64,000 nucleotides of DNA, from assembly GCA_035610365.1 (NCBI GenBank), contig CM069432.1, positions 236,620,104 through 236,684,103 of the forward strand, written 5' to 3'. The stretch's first letter is position 1; each line of letters starts with the position of its first letter. The translations under genes and the position numbers were made by a program. The notes under the pieces were generated by a model. That model was given only the letters and a program-made list of their open reading frames with translations. It made no database searches and was not told where the DNA came from. Positions 45,550-57,415 of this stretch are shown in pieces. This stretch comes from Aquatica leii (lineage: Eukaryota > Arthropoda > Insecta > Coleoptera > Lampyridae).

Positions 45550-46540
45550 CATCTAGTTTTGGTATCGCTATTTTTGAATAGTTGGTTTTTGGTCTTTGTG
45601 ATGTTTTTAAGCTTGCTTGTAATTATTGTTTGTTTTGAGTTTTTTTACATCCTAAATGTTATTTCAGTTATTTATTTACGGTTTTACCTGTTGACTGTGT
45701 TTTTGGCGGATCATCGCTACTTGTTTTTAGTTTTTTGTAAGTAGGTTTTGTTTTTTACATCCGACTAGTTTTTTTAGTTACTCTAACTAGAATATCAAAA
45801 AAATTTTATAATTTTATTATTAGTTATTTAGCTCGGATTAACTGTTGCAATTACGTTTGTATAACTATGTTGTGTTTTTAATTAAATGCACTGTGTTCTA
45901 TTGCTCTCTTTTACTAAAAGGATTTACTACCTATCCTGATTCGCAACTTAGGTTTATTATTTTTCGCCAATGAGTAAAATTGATTTTGACATAAGTCAGT
46001 TTACGCTATGATGTATTTTGTACTTTAATGTATGCTGTAACGTTTGCCCATCGTTTTAGAACAATTCTGTCAAATACTTATAAACAAAATTTTCCAAAAA
46101 GCAGAAACACAAAAATAAGTTATGAATGAATGGGTCTTTTAAAAAAGTGGCGTAGTAACAAAATTAAATTGGGTTTTAAGGTAAACACCTCCTAAAACAC
46201 TATCAACCCGTTGCCAAAAACATTGAGATATTGCTTTTAATAAACCATATTTTTAAAAAAATTTTGTATTTACTGAAACTACATAATTAACGCTGTACAT
46301 TTTGTTTTAACATTTTCAGTTTCAACGAAGAAAATTAGCGATTAATTAGCAAAATATTAACCGACAAGATTAATGATTTCTTAAAATGTTAAATAGGGTT
46401 ATCACAACAGCAGAAATTCCTACAGAATTGGGATTGGTTCTCAACGCCTTTGTTTACCTTTTATTCGTAACGATTACAGAAGAACTGGACTTGGGTGCTT
46501 GATTTAATCAATAGACAAAGTATTGTTTTTAGGCGTCATT
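45550..46540. other. AT-rich stretch, no gene
   Basis: No frame or repeat recognised up to the left end of the long-TIR Tc1-like element. Confidence 0.45.
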
Positions 46541-46682
46541 AATTGCCGCAAAAAAAAATAACTGAACAATTTTAAGCGCGACCTACAAGGTAGGCAACCA
46601 AACTCACGTTAGTTGAATTTGACAACATTGGCATTATAGACATTACTTACAGCAATATTACGAGGTTACTAACTTGTTACGG

Positions 46683-47933
46683 GAAAATCAGGTTCCTTGA
46701 GTTGGGCAGCTAATATTTGTTACGCTGGTATTCTTGTAACGAAACGAAAGCAACGGCAGCACAGTTTCTACGGAGAGAGATTGCAGGCTTTGTGATGCTA
46801 AATTATAACTCAAATCTAAAAAAAGGTGCCACGATGATGAAAGATTAAATTAGCGAGATACCGTCTAACTCTACCCGTAGCTGGAAAAGAACAAATAACA
46901 CGACAGAAGTAATAACACAAAATATATATGTATTTATTTTATCACAGGCAATAGTTCCAAAAAGGACGAAGAAGGTACATAAGTATAAATTTTCCAAACG
47001 TTAATACGTGGGTCGAATCAAATATAAGTTGCGCTTTATACTGGGCAACACACCGTATAATAAACTGACTCCTGTCGGTCTAAACTTTTACATACACAGA
47101 AAGTATGATTTATATTCGCAAATTTAAAATCGCAAAAGTATACAACAAAACAATTTAAGCCTTCGAGACTCAACGCGCACTGCATATGACTTTGTGAAGC
47201 ACAAAATGATCTGATTATTAATTGTGTTAACCTAACATGCACGTACGGCCAACAATCGACATTATCACCGAAATACAAATCGTAAAATTTGAAATTTTAA
47301 TATTCACAGATAGGTTTTATCCAGTAAGGGATTAGCTAATTCCCTACTTGAGTTACCTAAAACGTAATATTAAATCCAACACAAACAAACATACAACGTT
47401 AACACAAATAAATTTTCCCTTTAGCATCTAATCATTTGAGATCGCAAATGCGCAGCGTTTTTCTTCGACTAAACAGAATAATTTATAGTAGCAGCTCATC
47501 TTAAAAGAGGTACAATCCTGAAGGTTTCCAACCCTTGACGGTGTAAATAGTTACGTTTCAATAACGTAATGTCATGGAAGTTTTCCCAACTATGCCCCCT
47601 GTTCGTTATCTTCCCTGATAACGGTAAACGTGTACCAAAATGCGCTACAGACAATTAGGACAAAATCAAATTAAACCCACAATAAAGATAAATCTACCAA
47701 CTTACCCCGCTACGCTTTCACAAGTTTGGTTCGCATATTCGCGTGAAATACCCTAAAGGTGAAAGCCGCGTTAGGCGTAAAAATACAGAACTCCTCGATG
47801 ATTTTAAAGGAAGGGAAATAAAATATGCTGTCTAAAATGTGACATCTCGACGACAGAGTAGGGAGTTTTAACAACAAATTTTATACTTAAAGAAATTTTT
47901 ATACTCGAAAATTGAACTACCAACTTTTAACAT
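46683..47933. repeat. LTR-like dispersed repeat, copy 2, inserted in a TIR arm
   Basis: Begins TTGTTACGGG and ends AACATAACAA, so TG...CA ends are possible. It contains the whole of copy 1 (41345-42240) plus about 190 bp more on the left, about 150 bp more on the right, and a short extra block near 47285-47345. It interrupts the left TIR of the Tc1-like element. No coding frame. It could be a solo LTR. Confidence 0.65.
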
Positions 47934-48665
47934 AACAAACAATTCTTCATAAGCACTGCATCAAGCGTTCAAAGAAAATGTCTCTTATCTGCAAATATTT
48001 ATCTAAATTGTACCCTAAAGTTTTAAATTGTTCACCGAGTTTTCTATTTATTTATGTTTTCTGCTTAAGTAATGAAAAACTTTTAATTGTTATTTATGAT
48101 TAAATAAGTTCCATCTATAGCTCGAATAATGATGTATGCTTAAATATGAAACTACTGTACTAATTAGCCTAAAAGTCTTAATATATCTGGATTAAATTAA
48201 AGTCAACATTCCGATTTTCTTTGCAAAGGAAGTATTATCACCATTAAAACGTAATTAGTGGTCGAACAATTGCAGTATAAATTCCCATTACTTCTTTTAA
48301 ATTATTCGTATGAAAAGTTAAAGGATACATATCTCCATTTATAAAATCAAGTCTAAGTCTAAACGCTAAAAAATTTTTAAATGAAATTTGAAAATACATA
48401 TTTAATTTAGGCATTAACTATTTCGAGGGAATATAAATTTAATATCAATGAACTGAAATTTGCAATTTCGTAGTAAGCATTTTTTTTATGTTTTAGATTA
48501 TTATAGTACCTACTACATTTTAATAGAAATAGTACCTTAGATTATATTATAAATTACATAAACACTATTTATATTACAAGAAAAAAACATAGATACAGAT
48601 AATCCTAATAAAAAACACGAAAAAAAAGTATTTATTAAATATATTAAATATTTGTATTTTACATG

Positions 48666-49343
48666 CTAGTAATAAGTGTAATATCCATTATTCGTTATAC
48701 ATTCCCGTAGACGGTTTGGCATCAAATTAATTAAATTGGCACATACATTAGCTACTTGCCTTTCCCACACGGTATTAATATGGCGATGCAAGTTGTTTAT
48801 ATTTCGTATTTCTATGTTATTGTTCAGTTCGTCGTTCCACCCACGCACGGCCGCCGCTCACAAATTCTCTATAGGGTTCAAATCCGGTGACTTAGGTGAC
48901 CAACGGATTCTTTCCACTTCTTGATGTTGTAAGAACCATTATTGAACTACCGCTGCCGTATGTATAGGAGAATTGTCCTGAACAAACCGCATTGGTCCTT
49001 CGGAATAAACCGCTCGTACGGAGGGCAACATAACGTCTTCTAAAATCGTCAGGTAAGCGTTCATAGACACGTGTTAAATACCCTGGGCCAGCATCACTCA
49101 TCCATCCCCAATACGCAGCACTAATTCTCCCACTTTTTTGTTGGGTTGCACATGCTTTGATTCATATCTAGAATTACGTGGCCTCCAAAAAACTTTTTTA
49201 CTATCCTGGGGAGTGCAGAAGGTTTTTTCATCTGAAAAAACAACACCTTTCCAATCAAAATTTAAATATTCTTCTAAAAACATCAATCTTCGATAAGCAT
49301 TTTCTTCAGTAATTTCTAAGCTTGGGCATATGGATATTTGCAT
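48666..49343 (-). pseudogene. Tc1-like DD34E transposase, decayed
   Basis: Minus strand, three frames: EYLNFDWKGVVFSDEKTFC (first aspartate) and VFWRPRNSRYESK; then MSDAGPGYLTRVYERLPDDF; then, across a frame change, FVQDNSPIHTAAVV (second aspartate) and SPKSPDLNPIENL (glutamate, 34 residues later). The C-terminus is RGWNDELNNNIEIRNINNL to PNRLRECI. All three catalytic residues are present, but frameshifts and stops break the protein. Confidence 0.87.
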
Positions 49344-49624
49344 GTTTTTACCTAATAAGCATAATCAGCTAATTTTTCAATATTTTCGCGTTTCGCAATG
49401 CTTACTTTAATATAAACCGCATTTTATTTTGCATATTTTGCAATTATTGAAGGTTTACAGCCTATGACATATAAAAGTGCTTATATCGAATATTGAGTGC
49501 ATAAAAATGCATATTTTAGAGTAAAATTTTGTATTGAAATTTTAACTGAAACAAAAATGCTTTTTAAAACCGTTGATTCAAACTTTCTTAGAAATTCACG
49601 TTTCTGTTTTAGCCTTAAATATCT

Positions 49625-50029
49625 GTGGTACAAAACAAAAAAACCTTATCTGGGATACTTAAGAAGATAGAACATTTACTTTTAACGGAATCTTTAGATT
49701 TAATAAAAAAATTCCAAAAAACTATAGATGCAAATAAAAGTGATACATGCAAAATAGTATCCACAAAATTGAGTGATTTATTTAAAAAAAATTCAGGATT
49801 GTCGATACTTAAATCTATAAAGGATATTTTAGATGGAAACTTTTCCGGTTCGGAGAACTTTGCACAAAATTTAGCTACTCAAAAAGCACATTTATTTAAA
49901 TATTGTCCTGTAACTTTATGTGATTGTAAAAGAAGCTTCTGTATGTATAAAAATATATTACAAGACACTCGTCAACGTTTTCTAGTGGATAATATAGAAA
50001 AACACATGATTATTTATTGTAACAAGTAA
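49625..50029 (+). pseudogene. hAT transposase C-terminal fragment
   Basis: 134 open codons ending ENFAQNLATQKAHLFKYCPV, SFCMYKNILQDTRQRFLVDN and IEKHMIIYCNK. The last part resembles the hAT dimerisation region, where an ERSFS..KNIL.D.R pattern with a following NLEKYL...YCN is usual; here the S/E region is altered (CKRSFCMY). The catalytic core is absent. It sits between the transposase and the right TIR of the long-TIR element, so it is either an insertion or captured sequence. Confidence 0.65.
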
Positions 50030-50643
50030 ACAGATGCTGCTCTGTCTGTATTTTTATTGTTTCTAGTTGTTTTTCATAACTTTTTTAGTATAATATTTTG
50101 AGAATTTGTAATGGGAATTAAGATTACAATTGTTCAACCACTAATTACGCTCAAATGATGATAATACTTCTTTTACAAAGAAAATCGTAATGTTGACTTT
50201 AATTTAATCCGAAAATATTAAAAAATTAGGCTTATTAAAACAGCAATTTCATATTTGGGCGTGCTGCTTAAATTTATTCGAGCTATTAATGGAACTTTTT
50301 TAATTTATTTTAATATTATAAATGAAATTATAAATGACATAACTTTTTCAATTAAGGGCTATAGCATTCATTTAAAACTTGAGCAGAGAACATAAATACA
50401 TAAAAGAAAATTTAAATTTTTATAGTGCAATTTAGATACATATTTGCAGCAAAAAACATGTTTTTTGAACGCTTGAGGCGGTGCTTATAAAGAATGATTA
50501 GAAACCTCGTAATATCGCTGCAAGTTATGTCTACCATGCTAATGTTGTCAAATTTAACTAGGCGTTTTGTTTTAACGTAAGTTTGGTTGCCTACTTTACA
50601 GGTCGCGTTTAAAAGTGTCCATTTATTTTTTGAGGCAGTGTAC

Positions 50644-52585
50644 ATTACTGAATTTGTTAGTTATACCCCAGTTAACAAAAACATTTCATAGGTTACTCCA
50701 TAAGCAAATTAGAGAGAAAACAAATTTTTGCAGGCTATTATTACAAAATAGATAAAATGGGTATATTGTATTGAAAACCTACATACACAAAAACAAACAA
50801 AAATTAAAGCAAATAAGAACTGGAATAAAAACACTAAAGACCGAATAGAACAAAAATGCAACAAAGTGATCAAAATATGAAAATTATTAAAAAATAAAAA
50901 TTGCATAAAACTGAAAAACATAAAACAATTAAATGAAAACAGGTTTATAATTTTATTCATTTTAGATTTGATTTATTAAATACCTAAAAAGGTTTTAATG
51001 TGTTTTAGTTGTTTTACAGACTAAATTAATAATTTTAATATTTTGTGATATTGATATGATGCATACCTAAACCAAATTTGTTGTTTGACGTGCTTCACTG
51101 TCTTCGACATTTACTATAAACTATAGTTTTAGCTAGTGTAATGAGATGTCGAGTAATAAACCCTAACCGTGAAGCTTTTTGTAAAACATATAACAGTTAA
51201 GTACCAGACAAATAATTACCAGATTATTTACATAAAAATTATAATAACGTCAACATTATATTTATTTTGCAAATATAAAATGTTTTAATAAATGTTAAAG
51301 AATTTTTAATGTAAAAGTATTATGTTCATTATCATACTTACGGTATTTATAAAAGCCAAAAGAATCTGTTCGATTTTTCTTTTTGTTCAACTATTTTCAA
51401 TTTTTTCTCGATTCAACGCATACTGAACACAATTACTTTAAAAAAAAAATTAATGGTTATTTTTTTATTTAGGTAATTATATAATTTTATATGTAAACTT
51501 TAAATAAAGCTTTTTTTAATTAACGATTTACTGTCAGATTTGTTATTTCATTATAACTCCAGCAGTAACAGTAAAATAAGTATTGGAATAATTTTAATTC
51601 TGTGTAAATGTAACGTTTTGTTATAACGAATATTGGTAAGAATGATAACTTACTGTAGCTTTGTAATATTGGAATATTATTCTTTAAACATGATAAAGTA
51701 TTATTTGATTATACTTATCTGGTATGAATCTATTTATCTTTTGTTTTTAATTCAGATGCAGCCGTATTTTAGATAAATATATTTTTTGCGTTGCCCTCAT
51801 TGAAAACACCAATATTCCTTTGTTAATGTAATTAGTAGACTTGCGGAGTAAAAATTGGAAATCTACGTAAAATTGTGCTTTGAAAGTCGATTTTATTTAA
51901 GCAAAAGTTGCAAAATTCTGCAATTTAGTTAAAATTAAAAATGTCATACATTCAAATATTAGAGTAATGTATATTTATTAGTTGGTACTATATAAAACAT
52001 TCGAATTTCGAAAAAAGATTCAGTTAGTTGCACTGCTAAGGTTATATTTATGATGTTTTCAATGTGGTTCTATTTTAAATTTTCTGAAAAATTTCCCAAA
52101 GGACATTTAGTTCCCAATTTCTATAATACTTGTCGTTGAATTTGATCTACTGTCATGCCACTGTTTGCCATAATGGACATACGTCAAAACGCCTGCCCCG
52201 TGTATTTCTCAGAATCGCCCAATTTAAAATAACGTGCAGTTTTCAATGGATAATATCTAAATGTATTAATACAAATTGCTTGATTGGTGTTCTTCCTTCT
52301 TATAATACCGTAAAAAAATTCGGTCTGTGCGCAATGATTCTGCTTCACCAAACGCACATAACTAATTTTATCAACGCCTTCACTGTCTTAGATGGTCGAA
52401 TACTAATAAGCAATACGCTTCCTTCTTCTTTGATGATCTGCAAACTTAAATAAAAAAAAATTCACATCTTCTACAAGAGTCAACGATACCACAAACGGAC
52501 ACCACTTTTAAAAATAATACGTAATATCTGGCGCATCTGTGAAAAACTATTCAAAAAGTTTTACTAATTTTGATTTTGCAGATAA
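50644..52585. other. AT-rich stretch, no gene
   Basis: The open frame at 50960-50709 (minus) is Phe/Leu-rich low complexity. The frame at 52130-52453 has no recognisable domain. Nothing else is supported. Confidence 0.45.
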
Positions 52586-52655
52586 TAAAAATAGCGGAAA
52601 TGTATAAAAGCGGTACAAATGACTAATTTGGGGTTATTTGAAGTCGGCTGTGTTA
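52586..52655 (+). repeat. Left piece of a gypsy-type LTR split by the Harbinger element
   Basis: ATGTATAAAAGCGGTAC, then GGTTATTTGAAGTCGGCTGTGTTA, aligns with the LTR at 21920-21985 (GTGTATAAATACGGAAC, then GTTATTTCCGTAATGCGAAGACAGCAGTGTTA, with gaps). It continues at 55649. Confidence 0.65.
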
Positions 52656-52696
52656 AGGTACGTTTCCTATGATGCGACGAACGCATGCGGCTCACG

Positions 52697-52715
52697 CAGT
52701 GCGTCTGACGCACTG
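52697..52715. repeat. Palindrome at the inner end of the left Harbinger TIR
   Basis: CAGTGCGTCTGACGCACTG is a perfect inverted repeat of 9 bp with a one-base centre. The right end has a related palindrome (AATGCGTCTG...CAGACGCATT, 55575-55604). Likely binding sites for the element's own proteins, by position only. Confidence 0.75.
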
Positions 52716-52857
52716 TACTGATACAATGAAAACCAATGCAAATGTGTTTCTATGTGAATCAGCATGTCTGCAATCGGCGTCAGCCGCTACAGTCGCGCGG
52801 CTCTACTACTTTCAGAGCAGTCCAAACGCAGACGGTGAACGTTCAACAGCAAGAAAT

Positions 52858-55104
52858 ATGAGTGAACAAGCGAAAATTCTGTTTTCGGTTGCCGAAGACA
52901 AAAAACTTGTCGACAAAGTGTCGCAATTTCCATGCTTGTATGATCTGGCAAGTCCGGCGTACAAGAATCAAACTGTCAAAGACAATGCGTGGAAAGAAAT
53001 AGCAGAATATCTTGAAAGATCAGGTAATAAAAGTTATCATTAATTTATGTTAGTGTTTAATGCATGCTAAAATTAACAGTAGTAAACAAAAATATATAAA
53101 CGTTGTTAGGTATTACACTTCTTGCGTTTTATTTACATAATGACTTTGCCACTGTAGTGATCCTGCACGACCATTAAAATATGTAGTAAATGAATCACGT
53201 ACAGCGAAGCCATCACTATTTGCAAAACCACCTCCCTTTGCAAGTGGCAGTAGATTTGTAGCTGGCGGTGCTTCAGATGGGTCTAGCTCATAATACATTT
53301 TATGTCGATCTTCCACAAAACCATCTCTCAGTAAATTATGGAGACAGCAGGTTACAATAATTAAGTTGTCAACAGTTTCTGGCTTCAGGGCAATCGGCGT
53401 GTAAAAAATGCGAAACACTTGGCTTAATAAACCAAATGCATTTTCCGACACCCTACGAGCCCTAGACAGACGATAATTAAAAATACTTTTTTGGTGATCC
53501 AAATTTGCGATAGGTCGGGAAAAAGGTTTCATCATATTTGTATGTAACCGAAATGCTTCATCGCCTACGAAAATATGGGGCAATATCAAATCAGAATTCG
53601 GTAGCTTACATGGTGGAGGAAACATTTTCTATCTTCTAAATTCTTTTCCAAGATTGCTTTTGTCAAAAATTCCACTATCACCTTCCTTGCCATACGAGCC
53701 GACATCAATAAATATAAATTTATAATTACTATCAACGACAGCAAGCAAGACAATCGAGAAAAATTGTTTATAATTAAAATAGAGCAAACCCGATCGTGAG
53801 GGACAAAAAATGCGTACATGTTTCCCATCAATCGCTTCAACACAATTTGGAAAATCCCATTGTCGTCTGAAAGCCTCCGCTTTTCCCTTCAAGTCATCTG
53901 GTGTGAGTGATGGCAAACAGATGGGTGTTAATTTTGTAGACAGGACCAACAAAGTTTTCTGTACAATTTTGCTAATATAACTGACAGTTATCCTGAATGC
54001 AAATGAAAGGGAGTGAAAGGATTCACCTGTTGCCAGAAACCTGAAAAAAAGTGATTTATTGGACAAAACTTTTAAAAAATATCGGACTATGAATGATTTA
54101 CCTTATTTAGTGGTTAAAATTTTACCAATCAAGCAGCGAGTCAAGTAGCAAGTGACAGGAAAGGCTAGTTCTCTCGGGTTATTTATCTATGGTTCACATG
54201 TACAATCTCTATTCTAATCCATTCTCAATCATCCAGAATGTATGTTTAATTATATAATGATGGTATATGGAAGTAAAAGTAGTAACTGCCCAATTACAAA
54301 CGACCGACATTAACTGTCCACGTACATTGTAGTAGAAGATTGTAAAAAAAGATGGAGGAACATTAAAGATACCTATCAGAAACGGCGAAGAAAAGGAAAG
54401 GGAACAACAGGAAGGTCTGGTTCCACAAAGTCGAAGCCATGGGCGCTGGCCGATATGCTAGCATTTCTAGGAGCGGCAGAACACAAACGCGAGTAAGTTG
54501 ACTTACTATATGTACTTATTCATTCTGGATTTTTACGGAACGGTTTTTAATACTACATATATTGTTTATTTACAGAACTATGACGAACATTACTATACAA
54601 GATAACGACATTATGCCCTTGCTAGATGAAACCAGCGTGGACAAAGACGTTTCTACTGAGACAGTTAATGATACACAGGCCTCACATATCGAAAATCCTG
54701 TAGAGCCCATACAAAATCGTAGTTCCTGGCGACCACCAATCAAACGTCAAAGGCATAATGATAATATTATACAAATGATAGAAATGCGCAGCAAAGAGAG
54801 GCAAGAAATTGTTAGAAGTTTACAGGCAAAAGAAGATGACATCGATTTATTCTTTAAAAGTATTGCGCTGTCGGTGAAGAAGTTAAGGCCCGATTTAATT
54901 AACGACGCCAAACTCATGTCCTTACAGATGGTCTTCCAGTTAGAAGTCCGCAATAAACAATTAACTGGTTTGCCTCGCATTTCACCGGACCCAAGTACCT
55001 CTTCTAGTATGTATTCGAGTATTCCGCCAAACTCAAATTCGTATGATGAAAATGACTACAACCCTAATGCCCTCAGTTACGAAGCAATGTTTGAAACGTT
55101 GTAA
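52858..55104 (+). CDS. Harbinger accessory MADF-BESS protein, three exons
   Basis: Exons 52858-53023, 54339-54492 and 54576-55104 join in frame to 282 residues with GT-AG introns. Exon 1: a MADF/Myb-SANT-like domain begins with KKLVDKVSQFPCLYDLASPA. Exon 2 continues it: DCKKRWRNIKDTYQKRR. Exon 3 carries a BESS-like motif, DIDLFFKSIALSVKKLRPD, and a Ser/Asn-rich tail. Such proteins in Harbinger elements bind DNA and help bring the transposase to the nucleus and the TIRs. The frame is open back to an ATG at 52669 inside the TIR. I chose 52858 (MSEQAKILF) because the domain starts soon after and the upstream part is TIR sequence. The minus-strand transposase exon 53113-54040 lies within its first intron. 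Confidence 0.87.
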
Positions 55105-55506
55105 TATTGTAGGAGTATTAGCACTGTAGATGTATTGAGTATTACAATAAATAGCATTAATAGTTAAGCACTCTATGTATTTATTTAACATACCTTAATG
55201 TTACAGCTAACTTCTCCTCTAGAGTGATAGGGTATATATGTTTGAAGAATTTTCTTTGATATCATCTTGTATCAGTTCAAGTATATAATTGAACTGTTCA
55301 ATGTTTAGTCTAAAAAATTCCCGAAATTTATTATTGTCTTGCGATAAATGCCTATTGATAAGAGTTGTAAAAAAATCTTCTTCCCGTCTTGTTTTATATA
55401 TAGGGTGCACGTTTGCATTTCTGTTTTGCAGAAATCGTTGCAGGAGAAGTTCTTCTTCATCAATTTCTTCGAGCATTAGGTATTGCAGTAAATCACGTTT
55501 ACTCAT
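53113..55506 (-). pseudogene. PIF/Harbinger DDE transposase, two exons, broken
   Basis: Exon 1 starts at 55506 (MSKRDLLQYLMLEEIDEEEL) and is followed by a helix-rich N-terminal region. Near 55236 a two-base surplus in an AT repeat shifts the frame to an early TAG. A donor GTATGTT follows near 55194. Exon 2 starts near 54040 with FLATGESFHSLSFAFRI (helix-turn-helix), then NCVEAIDGKHVRI (first D), DVGSYGKEGDSGIF (second D), VGDEAFRLH, and RVSENAFGLLSQVFRIF (E), ending at 53113. A single in-frame TAG at 53629-53631 cuts exon 2. The catalytic triad is intact. Two lesions make the protein non-functional. Confidence 0.92.
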
Positions 55507-55648
55507 TTTTTAAGAGAAACAGTCCACGCAAAATGGAGAATCGCATACAACTGACGGTTGAGAAGAAATGGGCAATAATGCGTCTGCCGTATACGTCAGA
55601 CGCATTGCGTGAACCGCATGCGTTCGCCGCATCATAGGAAACGTAACT

Positions 55649-55760
55649 TTAAGAAGATTATGAAGTTTAAATAAATAAGTGATTAACGCGTCTGTTCAAG
55701 ATAAATATAAACGTACGTGCCTTTAATGTAAGCAAGCGTCAGTTTATAGACAAACAGAAG
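55649..55760 (+). repeat. Right piece of the split gypsy-type LTR
   Basis: TTAAGAAGATTATGAAGTTT, then AAATAAATAAGTGATTAACGCG, matches the LTR at 21985-22030 (TTAAGAAGATTATTCAAGTC, AAATAAATAAGTCGTTAACGCG). Similarity fades after about 110 bp. It is a more diverged subfamily than the other three copies. Confidence 0.72.
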
Positions 55761-57415
55761 TTATCCGGGGACATTATTTTTCGAATAATTGTATTATATA
55801 AATATACGTTGATACGTTACTACTAATTTTATAACACACACTACCAGATTAAATTTAGTCAATGTTCAAAATTCAGAATAATGTAAACTAAAGCAAAACA
55901 GAAAAAGTGCTAAAAAAACGTGTTACAATTCCTTTTTGTAATTTGTAACGCTCGAAAAAGATAATATATTTGTGTTCCCATATATTAGTTGAAAATATTG
56001 GGTGAGTCGGATTCAGGTTGGATGACTGTTATCGTATTCTACGAATACATTGCAAATTAACTTAATAAGTGGTTAGATGAGAATAACATACAAAAACCAG
56101 TTATTTTAATGTCTGGATGGACACAAGTCTCACATGACCCTCCCACTTAGCGAATCTTGCCAAAAAATTGAAATTATCTTTTACGCTTTACCGCCTAATT
56201 CCATCTATATAATACAACCGGCGGATGTAAATGTATTGAACCGTCTCAAAACAGAGTAGAAAAGGACTATCACAAAGTGGTAAAGGCTTTCGAAGAACAT
56301 CAGTAGTAGTGTATGTGCAGACAATCTTGATTACACAAAATGTGTACAAAATATTATTAAACGACAAAATGCAGGAATACAAGATCCTACCGAAGATTCA
56401 ATATCTGTTGAAGACTTTTGGACCACACATAAAGTAATTTCGAAAATGAGGATAAGGTTAACCCTTCAAAGAATTAAGGTACAGCAAATACTAGATGAAA
56501 CTGGAAACTATCAAAATCAGAATACCATGATAGAAGTAAGATCTCTGGTTCAGTTGAATGACGTTACCATAATATTTTTTGTAAATGTATATTTTCAAAA
56601 CAATGACGTAAAATGTTTAGAATTAGACCATCCAACGAGCCATGACTTCAAGAAAATGTGTCATCAGAATATAATTTCATTGAGAATAATCGATCTGAAA
56701 CCAATTTTGGATCGATCTTTTATTTAGACAACAATCAGCCAATATCATCACACATCAGTCCAATTTTGCCTCTAGTTTAAAAAAACAATAAGAATATAGA
56801 ATTTGTAGCACAAAATTGTGTACAAACAAGCTGTTTGCTCAAGCGTACCATATCTTGTGATTTAGAAAAATCTACAAAATCCTCTACAAAAGACAACACT
56901 AAACTTAACAAATGTTTAAAAAAACTTTCCAGTAAATATAAACAAAAATTTAGAACCATTTAAAAAGAAAACCCATGAGGTTTCTAGTACCCTTGTAAAA
57001 ACCTTAGAATCCAATGAGAAAAACTAACTTGAAAACGTCATATCTGAATCTCTTAACAGTTCTATAAAAATTTTAAGTTTACTTATACCATTAAACAGTA
57101 TCAAAAATTTTGACAAACCCATAACCTTTCTGTCCAAGAATCAGCCAAATCTAATCCTTACTGACAAATTCTAAACAACATCAAGTATCATTGACACAAA
57201 AATCGGGTTTGTAACCAAAAATCCATTAAAGCTACCGTTATGATCTTTTGAAAAGCATCTTCAGAAGAAAGATTACAAAGTGTCATTGCTTCATATACAA
57301 GGTTCGCCACTACTCCGGCCACGGTTTCTATTGCCTTTGTATAAATGTAAGTATAATATATTTAGTACTGTACTCATTTTATTGAAAAGCTGCATGTTTT
57401 GAAAATGTTTTTGTT
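55761..57415. other. Unassigned stretch, possible decayed coding sequence
   Basis: The frame at 56446-56727 (93 codons) and the following A-rich tract to about 57230 have a composition suggestive of old coding sequence (few T on the plus strand), but I recognise no domain. Confidence 0.35.

Larger units (their letters stand above)
46540..50643 (-). mobile_element. Tc1-like element with very long TIRs, itself invaded
   Basis: The right arm (about 50085-50643) is matched in reverse by 46555-46680 and then by 47935-48330. The two left pieces are separated by an LTR-like insertion. Shared blocks include GCGCGACCT.CAA.GTAGGCAACC, TTTGACAACATT, CACTGCATCAAGCGTTCAAA (with two changes in the right arm), GATTAAATTAAAGTCAACATT and GTAATTAGTGGT.GAACAATTG. 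Original TIR length is therefore near 500-550 bp. TA is found at both approximate ends. The interior carries a broken DD34E transposase (minus) and an hAT fragment. Confidence 0.8.
52656..55648. mobile_element. PIF/Harbinger element, full length (2993 bp)
   Basis: The 3-bp target TTA stands at 52653-52655 and 55649-55651. TIRs of about 57 bp begin AGGTACGTTTCCTATGATGC (left) and AGTTACGTTTCCTATGATGC (right, reverse complement). It carries two divergent genes: a MADF-BESS protein on plus and a DDE transposase on minus, which is the normal two-gene plan of the superfamily. The transposase is disabled but the accessory gene is open, so it could be mobilised only by another copy. Confidence 0.95.

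Noticed and set aside
45475..45744. Hydrophobic 89-codon frame as a membrane protein
   Set aside because: Its start is the end of a GIY-YIG domain; the rest is T-rich run-on.
50709..50960. Phe/Leu-rich 83-codon minus-strand frame
   Set aside because: Low-complexity translation of an A-rich stretch on the other strand.
52669..52857. Upstream start for the MADF-BESS protein
   Set aside because: The first codons are TIR sequence and the frame may be open by chance; the ATG at 52858 is closer to the domain. Not excluded.
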